Below are positions 51,111-60,968 of a DNA stretch of 64,000 nucleotides, piece after piece. The DNA is from JAEUOS01 sp965279115 (lineage in GTDB: Bacteria > Pseudomonadota > Gammaproteobacteria > Burkholderiales > JAEUOS01). The notes beneath the pieces were generated by a model. The model was not told the origin of the DNA. It did not search any database and worked only from the letters and a program-made list of their open reading frames with translations. Position numbers and translations under genes: made by a program. Position 1 is the first letter of the stretch; each line of letters begins with the position of its first letter. The DNA lies in assembly GCA_965279115.1 (NCBI GenBank), contig OZ257137.1:6014001-6078000 (forward strand). Reading direction: 5' to 3'.

Positions 51111-52274
51111 TCACTCCCTTCGCATGATGGCGAGCCCGCCGTCGCCCATGTCGCCATAACCGGTCACCACGCCCAGTTCAGCGTCGGCCACCTGGGCCCG
51201 CCCGGCTTCGCCGCGCAACTGGCGCGCCAGCTCGACGATATGATTCAGCCCCCATACGTGGGCCTGCGACAACAGCCCGCCGTGGGTATTGGTGGGCAAC
51301 GCGCCGCCCAGGCGCAGGCGTCCGCCAGAGACGAACGGCCCGCCCTCGCCCTTGCCGCAAAAGCCCATGTCCTCGAACTGCCGGATCACCGCATAGGTGA
51401 AGCAGTCATAGATTTCGGCGACATCGATATCCGCTGGCGTGACGCCCGCCATCTGAAAGGCGCGCGGCGCTGCCTTGGCCAGCCCGAGGCTTGTCATGTC
51501 GGCACGCTGGGTGATCGAGTCCGGCGAATCGGGATGCCCGGCAGCCACGCCTGAAATGAATACGCGGCGATGGCGCAGGTCGCGGGCGCGCTCGGCGCTG
51601 CTGATGATCACGGCCGCGCCGCCGTCGCTTTCCAGGCTGCAGTCGAGCAGGCGGAACGGGTCGGCGATCATGCGCGATTCGCGGTGATCTTCCAGCGTGA
51701 TCGGTTTTTTCATCACGGCGTTGCCGTTGAGCAGGGCGTGCTCGCGGCAGGCCACCGCAACCTCGCCGAAATGCTCGACGGTCGTGCCGTAGAGTTCCAT
51801 GTGGCGGCGTGCCATCGGCGCATACAACTGCGCGGGCGCACTGGCGCCCATCGGATGCTCGAATTCGGTCACATAGTGGAACTGCGGCATGTTGTGGATT
51901 CGCGCACCGGCCTTGTTGCCGCCCGCCGCGACACCGGTGACATTGCGGCCAAAGGTTATGAGCACGTGGTTGCACACCCCGCTTGCCACCGCCATGGCTG
52001 CCGTCTGCAGGGCCATGGCAGGGCTGGCGCCGCCGTGTGGCACCACGGCGGAGAAGCGCAGGTCAGGCAGACCGAAATTCTCGATGAAATCATCCGCCGT
52101 GCCGCTGACAATGCCGATCGGGATCACGCCATCGATGTCCTTAGGGCTCAGGCCCGCATCCGCGACAGCTTTCAGCGAGGCCTCGATCTGCATTTCGAAG
52201 GCGCTCTTGGTTGCGCCGCGCAGGTAGGCGGTTTCACCAATGCCGGTCACACAGCTGCGGTCACGCAGGCTCAT
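51111..52274 (-). CDS. Thiolase-fold protein of the SCP2/Ltp2 type, no nucleophilic Cys (possible retro-aldolase)
   Basis: 387 residues from the ATG at 52274 with GGGGAGCC. Thiolase fold is seen throughout (SVCVTGIGETAY-like start, DCSLESDGGAAVIISSAE, GLAKAAPRAFQMAGVTPADI). At the nucleophile position the sequence is VVPHGGASPAMALQTAAMAV, with Gly in place of Cys. The SCP2 motif E-L-H-D-C-F appears as EIYDCFTYAVI, with Tyr for His, as in Ltp2-like aldolases. With the adjacent DUF35 gene this suggests C-C cleavage of a beta-hydroxyacyl-CoA by a retro-aldol reaction. The start overlaps the CoA transferase end by 14 bp. Confidence 0.88.
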   Translation of the reverse strand: MSLRDRSCVTGIGETAYLRGATKSAFEMQIEASLKAVADAGLSPKDIDGVIPIGIVSGTADDFIENFGLPDLRFSAVVPHGGASPAMALQTAAMAVASGVCNHVLITFGRNVTGVAAGGNKAGARIHNMPQFHYVTEFEHPMGASAPAQLYAPMARRHMELYGTTVEHFGEVAVACREHALLNGNAVMKKPITLEDHRESRMIADPFRLLDCSLESDGGAAVIISSAERARDLRHRRVFISGVAAGHPDSPDSITQRADMTSLGLAKAAPRAFQMAGVTPADIDVAEIYDCFTYAVIRQFEDMGFCGKGEGGPFVSGGRLRLGGALPTNTHGGLLSQAHVWGLNHIVELARQLRGEAGRAQVADAELGVVTGYGDMGDGGLAIMRRE

Positions 52275-53490
52275 GGGAGGCTCCCCGGACCAGCGCGTCG
52301 CGCGCCTGTGGATCCGCGATGTTTGCAATCAGCAATTTTCTTTCCTCCAGTGTGGTGGCGCGGATATCGGCAGCGCCGAATTCCGTGACGATGACGTCGA
52401 CGTCGCTCTGCGCCGAGGTAATGTGCCCGCAGGCGATGCGCGGCACGATGCGGCTGGCGCGCGCGCGCCCGCTGGTGGCGGGCAAGGCGAGAATCGCCAG
52501 CCCGCCGGCGGAACTACGCGCCGCCCTGAAATAGTCGGTCTGCCCGCCCACCGCGCCGACATAGCGCTCGCCGAGGAATTCGGCGTTGACCTGGCCGCGC
52601 AGGTCGACCTCGATACCGGAATTGATGGCCATGTAAGGCGATCCCGCCAACGGCACGACCAGTTGCGCCAACGGCGCGAAGCCGAGCGCCCCGTCGCGCG
52701 CCAGGGTCTGGTACAACGCGCGGCTGCCAACGGCCAGCGACGCCGTGCAGTTTTCCGCGGCGCTGGTATCGATGGCGCCGGCGGCAACCAGTTCGGGGAA
52801 CCAGTCTCCCACCATGCCGCTGCGAACCTTGAGCCCGCGATGGCTGGCAAGCGCCCGCGCCACGGCAACCGCCAGAGCCCCGATACCCAGCTGCACGGTG
52901 GCGCCGTCCGGCACCAGGCGCGCCACCTGGCGGGCCACCTCCACCTGCACCGCGCCCGGCTTCTCCGCCGGTGATTCGGGCAGTGGCGCGTCGCTTTCAA
53001 GCGCCACCACCACGCGGCTGGTGTGCAGCCGGCAGGCGCTGCGTGTCACCGGCACATTCGGATTGACTTCCACCGCGATGACCCGCGCCGCCTGCAACGC
53101 ATCCCAAACGTAATCGACCGCGCCGCCCAGGCTGTGGTACCCGTCCGCATCGGCGGGGGATACCTGCAACAGCACCACATCGACCGGCAGCTTGCGCGAC
53201 TCGAAAAGGGAGGTCAGCTGGGATAGTGAACACGGCAACACCCGCGCACGTCGGCTCGACACCAGTCCGCGCACCGTACCCATGCCGCAATAGGTTGATA
53301 CGCGCAGGACGGCGGGAACCTCGCCTTCCCAGGCCGGGTTGAGCGACAGCCCGCACAGAACCTCGAGTGGCGCGACGCGCGGTGCGAGCTCGAACAGCGC
53401 CGCGACCAGCCCGGCCGGCTCGCCGGTGGCCTGACCGATGACGATGCGGTCGCCCGGACGCAGCAGTTCCGCCAGTGCGGGCGAAATCAT
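52261..53490 (-). CDS. Acetyl-CoA hydrolase/transferase family protein (4-hydroxybutyrate CoA-transferase-like)
   Basis: 409 residues from the ATG at 53490 with GAAGGAGGGGG. Class I CoA transferase of the Cat1/AbfT type: GDRIVIGQATGEPAGLVAAL, DGATVQLGIGALAVAVARAL, the active-site region MAINSGIEVDLRGQVNAE (catalytic Glu in SGIEVDL), GGQTDYFRAARSS and IVTEFGAADIRATTLEER. It moves CoA from acetyl-CoA to a short carboxylic acid, in related cases 4-hydroxybutyrate. Located in the same run as the kinase-dehydrogenase module, where a 4-hydroxy acid substrate would make sense. Confidence 0.9.
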   Translation of the reverse strand: MISPALAELLRPGDRIVIGQATGEPAGLVAALFELAPRVAPLEVLCGLSLNPAWEGEVPAVLRVSTYCGMGTVRGLVSSRRARVLPCSLSQLTSLFESRKLPVDVVLLQVSPADADGYHSLGGAVDYVWDALQAARVIAVEVNPNVPVTRSACRLHTSRVVVALESDAPLPESPAEKPGAVQVEVARQVARLVPDGATVQLGIGALAVAVARALASHRGLKVRSGMVGDWFPELVAAGAIDTSAAENCTASLAVGSRALYQTLARDGALGFAPLAQLVVPLAGSPYMAINSGIEVDLRGQVNAEFLGERYVGAVGGQTDYFRAARSSAGGLAILALPATSGRARASRIVPRIACGHITSAQSDVDVIVTEFGAADIRATTLEERKLLIANIADPQARDALVRGASHEPA

Positions 53491-53518
53491 GCCGCCCCCT
53501 CCTTCGCGATGCGCAGCA

Positions 53519-54649
53519 CTACGCGCGGCCCGCCTGCTTCAACTGCAAGTGTTCAGGCAGGCGGCCCGCGATGGTGAGCGTCATGCTGGCGGTGCCCCGG
53601 CTGGTCTCGCCGTCCAGCACGGCCTCGATGGCCACCGGCTGGATGCGGTGCCAGTGCTCCTTGCTCGTGCCATCCGGATAGACGATCCTTGACGGATGGG
53701 ACACGTCCCAGACGTCGGACTCCAGGTGGTTCTCGCCGCGCCAGGCGCCCAGCCCGCGGCCGTCGTCGTAGCCGCCGCTGTAGCCCAGCCCCTGCATGGC
53801 GATCGACGCGCCCTGCGCCTCCACGGCCAGCCGCAACTGCTTGCCGCCTTCGAATGTCGCCACCACGCCGGCGCGGCGAAAGCGCCGCGTGCCTTCATGC
53901 AGTTCCACCTCGAGCGCGATGTTGGTGACGTGTGAAAACGCCTCGCTGCGGCGGTCGGTGACCACGCCGGTGGTGTAGGGTTGATCGTCGCCGCGCCCCT
54001 GGAACAGCAGGTGCCCGCTCATGGTGCCGGTGGAGAAAAACAGGAACGACATCACATGCCCCTTCTCGGCCAGCGTCACCTTGGGGCCTGTGACCGGCTC
54101 GGGCACACCCATGCCGCGCCGCACGCCCCATGAGTGGTCGCGGCACGACCACCAGTTCTCGATCTCCACGCGCCGGCCGGCGGCCTCCAGGTAGCCGCTG
54201 GCCGTGCCGATCTGGTCGAAGCGGCGGTAATCCTCGACGGTGCGGCTTTGCAGGCGGGTGTAGTGCGGATGCTCCTCGCGCGCCGGTTCGACGCAGTCCC
54301 AGCGGATCTGGCCGTGCAGCCCATGCGCGCCCGGCTCGATGATGATCTCGAACGACTTCAGGGCCTCGATCGGGCGGATGAGCACCGGCCCGCAGACCGT
54401 CTCGACGCTGCCGTTGAGGGAGCGTGACACCCGCAGGTTGTACTGCTTGCCGTCGACGATCATCACGGCGCCGGCGTCGAGCACGTTCATGTTGCGATAG
54501 GCCCCCATCGTGACCTGGATGGCCACCCGCCCGTCGCCCGAATAGATGGCGAACCAGTAACGGTCGAAAAAGCGCGGGTCGCTGGTCCAGACATGATCGA
54601 AGGTGGTCGGCAACTGGTGCCAGAGGGTATCGTCGAGGGGGGTCAGCAT
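53519..54649 (-). CDS. Conserved beta-rich protein, DUF7064/CrtC-AttH-like
   Basis: 376 residues, no signal peptide or transmembrane helix. It is rich in beta-strands and Trp/Tyr (RFFDRYWFAIYSGDGRVAIQ, IENWWSCRDHSWGVRRGMG, YTTGVVTDRRSEAFSHVTN), a pattern resembling the two-barrel lipocalin-like CrtC/AttH proteins and unnamed DUF7064/7065-type proteins found with acyl-CoA genes. No catalytic residues can be assigned. It could be a hydratase or binding protein for a hydrophobic substrate. It follows the small partner gene by 3 bp and precedes the CoA transferase gene by 28 bp. Function unknown. Confidence 0.75.
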   Translation of the reverse strand: MLTPLDDTLWHQLPTTFDHVWTSDPRFFDRYWFAIYSGDGRVAIQVTMGAYRNMNVLDAGAVMIVDGKQYNLRVSRSLNGSVETVCGPVLIRPIEALKSFEIIIEPGAHGLHGQIRWDCVEPAREEHPHYTRLQSRTVEDYRRFDQIGTASGYLEAAGRRVEIENWWSCRDHSWGVRRGMGVPEPVTGPKVTLAEKGHVMSFLFFSTGTMSGHLLFQGRGDDQPYTTGVVTDRRSEAFSHVTNIALEVELHEGTRRFRRAGVVATFEGGKQLRLAVEAQGASIAMQGLGYSGGYDDGRGLGAWRGENHLESDVWDVSHPSRIVYPDGTSKEHWHRIQPVAIEAVLDGETSRGTASMTLTIAGRLPEHLQLKQAGRA

Positions 54650-54652
54650 GGT

Positions 54653-55120
54653 TCAGGGTTTCGCAGGGGGAGGTGTGGCGGGAGCAGGCGCGGTCGGCAC
54701 ATAGCGCATCGGCACGCGCGACGCCCGTTCGGTCATGTGCTGCACGATCGCCCGGTGCATGTCGGGGGGCAGTCCTTCGCTGCAAGCGGCCGCGGCAAGA
54801 AGCTCACGCAGCCGCCGGTTGCGCTCTTCCAGTGCCGCGCCATCGACGACATCGGGTTCGGGTTCGGCCAGCGCCCTGTCGATACGCGCGGCCAGGTCCG
54901 GCGCCAGCGCGGAACGCAGGTTCGACAGCAGACGCAGCGTGACCAGGTTGTCGTGGCGCAGGAATCCGGCCACCGCCGGCAGCGCGCCGGTCAGCATGCG
55001 CAGGTTGGCGATGAGACCATCGAGGATGGTGCGGGCGAACGGGTCGGCGACGCATGGCGCGACGACGTCCTCGAGAACACGGCAGGTGCCTTGCAGCTGC
55101 TCTTCCACGGTGGGTCTCAT
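54653..55120 (-). CDS. Small helical protein, LvaB/DUF6285-like partner of the APH kinase
   Basis: 155 residues from the ATG at 55120, overlapping the kinase stop (ATGA). It starts MRPTVEEQLQGTCRVLEDVV and is almost entirely helical up to residue 130, with a Pro/Ala tail. In LvaAB-type systems a small helical protein is encoded right beside the APH-like kinase and is needed for its activity. The RPT-x-EE-LL-like start and the DPFARTILDGLIANLRML helix are reminiscent of DUF6285. By sequence alone the match is modest; gene order is the stronger argument. Confidence 0.65.
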   Translation of the reverse strand: MRPTVEEQLQGTCRVLEDVVAPCVADPFARTILDGLIANLRMLTGALPAVAGFLRHDNLVTLRLLSNLRSALAPDLAARIDRALAEPEPDVVDGAALEERNRRLRELLAAAACSEGLPPDMHRAIVQHMTERASRVPMRYVPTAPAPATPPPAKP

Positions 55121-56151
55121 GGCGTTGCCTCCATCATCTGGAACATCGGCCGGAACAGCCACGACGGGGTCTGGAACACCCTGCTGTAGCGCCCGGCGAC
55201 GAATTCGTTCACCGCGGTCAGCTGGATCACCGCGAGCTTCCAGCAGGCCAGCACATTCCACCAGGTGAGGTCCGCCTCATTGACCTTGCGGCCGGTCAAC
55301 TCGCGATAGGCGTCGACAATCTGGCGGCGTTCCCAGTGCCCCGGTATCTGGTGCTCGCGCTTGCGCACCGGATTGGTCACCCAGCCAAGATCCTCGAGCG
55401 GGTCGCCCAGGTGCGCGGTTTCCCAGTCGAGCTTGGCGGTGATGCGTCCGTCCTCGACCAACGCATTGCCGGGCTTGAAGTCGCCATGCACCAGCACGAT
55501 CGCCTCCGCCTGCGGCGCGGTCCGTCGCAGCCAGGCCAGCACATAGTCGAGCTCCGGATGCGGTTCCAGCTGGACACGCCGGTATTCCGCCTCCCAATGC
55601 GCGAGCTCGACCTGCGCCGGCGAGCCTACCGGCACGCCAAGGCTTTCGCCCAGGCCGCGCGAGCGCCAGTCGAGCGCATGGATGTTCGCCATGAGTTCGA
55701 TGAACGCGCGGGCAAGTGCCAGGCGGTCCGGCAGCGGCCGCTTGCCATTGAGGATCATGTAATCGCAACTGCCAGGCATGCGCGTCATCACCACCGATGG
55801 CGCGCCAAGATGACGCCCGTCCGGATCCATCCAGTGCACCCGCGGGGCGGCGACGGCGCTTCCCTCAAGCGCCTTCAGCACCGCGAATTCGCGCGAGCGC
55901 TCGGTATTGAGTAGCGTACCGGCGGCGTCGCGCATGAGCATCAGCCGGTGGGAATGCGGACCATCGTCGTCGGTCCAGTACGCATCGAGCGACCAGTTCT
56001 CGCGCGACAGCCCGCCGGCCGCGCGTGCCAGCCCGGCAAAACGGATGTCGCGCGCCGAAGGGATCGCGTGGCCGATGAGGTTCTTCAATCCGGCGACGAC
56101 CTGGTCGACGGGTGAATCGGTTTCGCCTGCGGAAATCGATGCCTGGGTCAT
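55117..56151 (-). CDS. APH-family phosphotransferase, LvaA/ACAD10-type (4-hydroxyacyl-CoA kinase candidate)
   Basis: 344 residues from the ATG at 56151. The kinase signature is VLVHGDFKPGNALVEDGRI (His222, Asp224, Asn229), followed by metal-binding Asp242 in LDWETAHLGDPLEDLGWV. The LDWE-x3-LGDPL-DLGW block is typical of LvaA and of the kinase half of ACAD10/ACAD11, not of drug-resistance APHs. Those enzymes phosphorylate the 4-hydroxyl of acyl-CoAs. It lies between an acyl-CoA dehydrogenase (28 bp) and a small helical gene (4-bp overlap), the same partners as in lvaABC. Substrate unknown. Confidence 0.88.
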   Translation of the reverse strand: MTQASISAGETDSPVDQVVAGLKNLIGHAIPSARDIRFAGLARAAGGLSRENWSLDAYWTDDDGPHSHRLMLMRDAAGTLLNTERSREFAVLKALEGSAVAAPRVHWMDPDGRHLGAPSVVMTRMPGSCDYMILNGKRPLPDRLALARAFIELMANIHALDWRSRGLGESLGVPVGSPAQVELAHWEAEYRRVQLEPHPELDYVLAWLRRTAPQAEAIVLVHGDFKPGNALVEDGRITAKLDWETAHLGDPLEDLGWVTNPVRKREHQIPGHWERRQIVDAYRELTGRKVNEADLTWWNVLACWKLAVIQLTAVNEFVAGRYSRVFQTPSWLFRPMFQMMEATP

Positions 56152-56179
56152 GGGTGTATCGTTATCTGGGCTTTCGCGC

Positions 56180-57346
<1,167 letters not shown>

Positions 57347-57350
57347 CGGA

Positions 57351-58463
57351 TCATCCGTTCGCGTTGGTGTCGAAGCCGTCCTCGGTGAGCCGCATCGGCA
57401 TGCGCAGGGCCGGCACCTGGCCGTCCACCCGGGCGGGGAAAAGCGCCTGCAAGGCGCCATCGGAGCCGCGTCGCACCAGCCCGCGCGCGGCCACCTGCTC
57501 GCTTTCCAGTGCCTCGGCCAGCGAAAGCACCGGGCTCACGCAGCAGTCCGCAGGGACGAAGCGCGCCACGCACTCATCAAGCGTCATGGAGGCGATGAGT
57601 GCGCCGACGTCGGCGATCAGGGCGCGTTGCGGCAAGGGTTCATGCTCGCGCGCGATCCATTCCGGCCGGCCGGCGGCTTCGCAAAAACGCTTCCAGAACA
57701 CCCCGCCGGCGGCGCCGAGCGCCACATGCCGGCCATCCCGGGTGGGATAGCCGCGGTACCAGGCGGCGCCGTCGTTGAGGTAGGTTTCCTCCGGGCCCGG
57801 CGAATAGCCGCGCTTGCCGAAATCGGCCAGCTGGAACGACTGCAGCGGCCACATCGAATCGGCCAGCCCGGTGTCTATCATGCAGCCGCGAGCGCTGGCT
57901 TCGCGCTCGCGCAGCGCGCCCTGGATGGCGATCACGGCGAACAGCGCCCCCACATCATCCGAAATCGGCGGGTCGAAATACGAGCAGGTGCCGCGCCCGT
58001 TACGGTACAGGACACCGGTTTGCGCCAGGTAGTTGGCGTCGTGTCCCGCGGCCAGCGCCAGCGGACCATTCGCGCCATACCCCGAAACGCCGCAATAGAT
58101 CAGGCGCGGGTTCAGCGCGGAGAGCACTTCGTATCCCAGGCCAAGCCGCGTCATCACGCCGGGCCGAAAGGTTTCGAGCAGGACGTCCGCCTCCTTCACA
58201 AGGCCGAGGAATTCCGCCCTGGCAGCCTCATCCTTCAGGTTCATGCGCCGCACCTTCTTGCCGCCGTTGAGTGACGGATAGAAGATCGGTTCGCCCTTGT
58301 CGTCGCGCGGTCCGAGGTGCTGCATGTCGTCGCCGTCGGGGCCTTCGATCTTGAGCACCTCCGCGCCCATGTCGGCCAGCAGCATGCCGGCGAACGGGCC
58401 GGGCCGGTAGCGCGACAGGTCCAGCACCCGCACCCCCGCCAGCCACTGGTTCAGGCGTGACAT
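57351..58463 (-). CDS. CaiB/BaiF class III CoA transferase
   Basis: 370 residues from the ATG at 58463; the longer open frame upstream is a shadow of the Bug gene. N-terminal motif VRVLDLSRYRPGPFAGMLLA, DMGAEVLKIEGPDGDD, VLLETFRPGVMTRLGLGYE and the nucleophile Asp in CMIDTGLADSMW. It transfers CoA between acids, probably activating the substrate of the neighbouring dehydrogenase. Single-domain, in contrast to the double-domain version at 34051. It lies 1 bp after the Bug gene and 4 bp before the dehydrogenase. Confidence 0.93.
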   Translation of the reverse strand: MSRLNQWLAGVRVLDLSRYRPGPFAGMLLADMGAEVLKIEGPDGDDMQHLGPRDDKGEPIFYPSLNGGKKVRRMNLKDEAARAEFLGLVKEADVLLETFRPGVMTRLGLGYEVLSALNPRLIYCGVSGYGANGPLALAAGHDANYLAQTGVLYRNGRGTCSYFDPPISDDVGALFAVIAIQGALREREASARGCMIDTGLADSMWPLQSFQLADFGKRGYSPGPEETYLNDGAAWYRGYPTRDGRHVALGAAGGVFWKRFCEAAGRPEWIAREHEPLPQRALIADVGALIASMTLDECVARFVPADCCVSPVLSLAEALESEQVAARGLVRRGSDGALQALFPARVDGQVPALRMPMRLTEDGFDTNANG

Positions 58464-58464
58464 G

Positions 58465-59451
58465 TCAGTCGGCCTTGGCGCCCGACAGGCGCACCAGTTC
58501 GTTGAACTTGACCCGCTCGCGCGCCGCGAAGGCCACGGTCTCCTGCGGAGTCGAGGCGGTGATGCGCGCACCCGCGCCCAGGAAGCGCTTCTGCACTGCC
58601 GGGTCGGCGGCGATCTCGGCCATGGTGCGCGAGAGTTTCTCGACGATCGGCATCGGCGTGCCCACCGGCGCCACCATCGCCCCCCATGACGTGATGACGA
58701 AATCGGGAATGCCGACCTCGGCCATGGTCGGCAGGTCCGGCAGGTTGGGCCAGCGCTCCGGGCAGGTCACTGCCAGCCCGCGCATCGTGCCGGCGGCAAG
58801 CAGGCTCGCGTAGCTGGCGATGTTGTCGATGGAGGTGTCCAGGCCGCCGGACATCAGCATTGAAATGGTTTGCGGCGCGCCGCGCGACGGCACATGGGTG
58901 GCGGCGATGCCGGTGCGCACGCGGAACAGTTCGCCCGCCAGGTGCGGCGTGGTGCCCACACCGGATGAGCCGAAGGTGATGCCCTTGGGCTGCGCCTTGG
59001 CCCAGGCGAGGAATTCCTTCATGGATTTGGCCTGGCTGTGCTGCGGCGACACCATCACCACGTTGCAATTGGCCCAGAAGGTCGAGACATATGTGAAGTC
59101 GCGCTCCGGGTTATAGGGCAGGCTCTTGAACAGGAACTGGTTGATGGAAAGCGTGCCGATGGTGGCGCTGGTCAGGGTGTAGCCGTCGGGCGCGGCCTTG
59201 GCACCGGCCTCCATGCCGATGTTGCCGCCGGCACCGGTGCGGTTGTCGACCACGAAGGTCTGGCCCAGTTTCGCCTGCAACTGGTCGGCCAGGATGCGCG
59301 TGAGCACGTCAGAGGCGCCGCCGGTGGGAAACGGCATGACGATGCGCACCTGGCGCTCGGGCCAGTTGGTGGCCTGCGCGACCGCGCCCTGGGCGATCGC
59401 GAGGGCCGCCACGCAGAGCGCCGAGCGGAGGGTGGACGGGAATGGGTTCAC
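58465..59451 (-). CDS. Bug/TctC family solute receptor
   Basis: 328 residues from a GTG at 59451 behind CGGAGAA; the GTG overlaps the cupin stop (GTGA). Signal peptide cleaves near AVA-QAT. Hallmarks: RQVRIVMPFPTGGASDVLTR, VDNRTGAGGNIGMEAGAKAA, PDGYTLTSATIGTLSIN, KSLPYNPERDFTYVS. A periplasmic binder, probably of the acid activated by the adjacent CoA transferase. Confidence 0.92.
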   Translation of the reverse strand: MNPFPSTLRSALCVAALAIAQGAVAQATNWPERQVRIVMPFPTGGASDVLTRILADQLQAKLGQTFVVDNRTGAGGNIGMEAGAKAAPDGYTLTSATIGTLSINQFLFKSLPYNPERDFTYVSTFWANCNVVMVSPQHSQAKSMKEFLAWAKAQPKGITFGSSGVGTTPHLAGELFRVRTGIAATHVPSRGAPQTISMLMSGGLDTSIDNIASYASLLAAGTMRGLAVTCPERWPNLPDLPTMAEVGIPDFVITSWGAMVAPVGTPMPIVEKLSRTMAEIAADPAVQKRFLGAGARITASTPQETVAFAARERVKFNELVRLSGAKAD

Positions 59452-60197
59452 TTGGAATTCTCCGGGTTGGGGGACAGCTTGGGAAACTGCAGGATGATCA
59501 CTTCGACGCCGGCAGGACCGGACTCGTACTCGCAGGCTTCGTCCGGGCCCGCGAATGCCACACTGAATGCGGCGGCCGCCTCGCCGGCCAGCAGCATGCT
59601 GCCCTTGGTCACCACATGGTGGCGACCGGCATTGGCATGTGACGCCGGCAGCTTGAGCGTAAGGCCAGGCCCCATGCGAACCAGGTGCGCCGCCAGCCCG
59701 TCGGCGCGCGGCGCGATCAGGTCTTCGACGCTCGCCTGCGACGACGCGGCGATGTCGGCTTCGCTCACCGAACCGGACGTCATGCCGTGCTGCTGCTCGC
59801 GCTTCAACCCCGGCCGCATGCGCTCCCGCGAACCCGGCTTGTGCAGATACCAGGCGCCGGTGTCGCCCTGTGCGCGCAAGGTCAGGTAGGAAATCCCTTC
59901 GGGTCCGGCGGTAATCGGCCCATAGCCGGTCTCGGGGGCGGCGTAATGCACCGCGTAAGGGGCCACCGGATGGCGCCCGATCGATCCGCCGCCCGCGGTG
60001 ACGACCTGGAACTGCGATTCCAGATGAAAGTGCGGCGGCGTGGCCCACTCGGGATCCTGCTCAACCAGGAAGGCCTGTGCACCCGGCGCGCGCTCTTCGA
60101 GCGTAGCGATGAAGTCCGTGACATGGCCATTGAAGGTATCGGTACGGCGCACCCGTCTGGTGGCGCGTGCCTTGTCCCAGCTCTGCATGATGATCAT
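59448..60197 (-). CDS. Cupin-fold protein of unknown function
   Basis: 249 residues from the ATG at 60197 (GAAAGGACG upstream; 60188 is an alternative). The first half looks like a cupin barrel: PPHFHLESQFQVVTAGGG has the H-x-H-x-E metal-type motif, and VHYAAPETGYGPITAG the second part. The C-terminal half repeats a beta pattern (LPASHANAGRHHVVTKGSML), so it may be bicupin. It could be an isomerase, dioxygenase or decarboxylase for an intermediate of this operon. Overlaps Bug downstream and lies 5 bp after the crotonase gene. Confidence 0.75.
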   Translation of the reverse strand: MIIMQSWDKARATRRVRRTDTFNGHVTDFIATLEERAPGAQAFLVEQDPEWATPPHFHLESQFQVVTAGGGSIGRHPVAPYAVHYAAPETGYGPITAGPEGISYLTLRAQGDTGAWYLHKPGSRERMRPGLKREQQHGMTSGSVSEADIAASSQASVEDLIAPRADGLAAHLVRMGPGLTLKLPASHANAGRHHVVTKGSMLLAGEAAAAFSVAFAGPDEACEYESGPAGVEVIILQFPKLSPNPENSK

Positions 60198-60202
60198 GAT
60201 GC

Positions 60203-60964
60203 TCAGCGTCCTTTCCAGTCAGGTTTGCGCTTTTCGGCGAAGGCAGCCGCGCCTTCGCGGGCATCTTCTGAAGCCAGGATCGGGCCGGTGATTTCCAGCT
60301 GGCGGGCGAACATGTCCGCAATCGGCCAGTCGCGCTGCTCGACGATCACCCGCTTGGAGGCCGCCACCGAGAGCGGCGCATTGGCGATGATGCGCGCGGC
60401 CAGCTTCTTCGCCTCGGCCAGCGCCTCGCCCGGTTCGGTCAGCACGTTGATGAGTCCGTATTGGGCGGCGCGTTCAGCGCTGATCATGTCGCCAGTGAGC
60501 GCCATTTCCATGGCGATGCGCTGCGGGATCACGCGCGGCAGGCGCATCAGGCCGCCGGCGGCGGCGGCCAGGCCGCGCTTGACTTCCGGGATGCCGAATT
60601 TGGCATCGCGCGACGCCACCGTGAGGTCGCAGGCCAGCATGGCCTCGAAGCCGCCGGCCAGCGCATACCCCTCGACGGCGGCGATCAGCGGCTTTTTCGG
60701 CGGCGTCATGGCAATGCCCATGATGCCGCGCCCTTCCACCCGGGTGACCTCGCCACGCAGGAAGGCCTTCAGGTCCATGCCGGAACAGAAGGTGCCGCCG
60801 GCGCCGGTGAGTATGCCAACCCGCAGGTCATCGCGCGCGTCGAGCTCATCGACAGCGGCGCACACACCATACGACACCGCGCGGTTGACCGCGTTTTTCG
60901 CTTCAGGGCGGTTGATGGTGATGATCACCAGGCCGTCCTGGTGTTCCACAAGCACTTCGGACAT
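60203..60964 (-). CDS. Enoyl-CoA hydratase (crotonase family)
   Basis: 253 residues from an ATG. Crotonase motifs FCSGMDLKAFL and EGYALAGGFEAMLACDL form the oxyanion hole, and the two catalytic Glu are in GIPEVKRGL and IAMEMALTG. The end KRKPDWKGR is typical of bacterial hydratases. It would add water to an enoyl-CoA, for example the product of the dehydrogenase or phosphate-elimination step further down the operon. It lies 4 bp after the nitronate monooxygenase-like gene. Confidence 0.94.
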   Translation of the reverse strand: MSEVLVEHQDGLVIITINRPEAKNAVNRAVSYGVCAAVDELDARDDLRVGILTGAGGTFCSGMDLKAFLRGEVTRVEGRGIMGIAMTPPKKPLIAAVEGYALAGGFEAMLACDLTVASRDAKFGIPEVKRGLAAAAGGLMRLPRVIPQRIAMEMALTGDMISAERAAQYGLINVLTEPGEALAEAKKLAARIIANAPLSVAASKRVIVEQRDWPIADMFARQLEITGPILASEDAREGAAAFAEKRKPDWKGR

Positions 60965-60968
60965 GTTT

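Noticed and set aside
55117..56151. Aminoglycoside resistance kinase
   Set aside because: The block LDWETAHLGDPLEDLGW and the acyl-CoA neighbours fit LvaA/ACAD10-type kinases rather than drug phosphotransferases.
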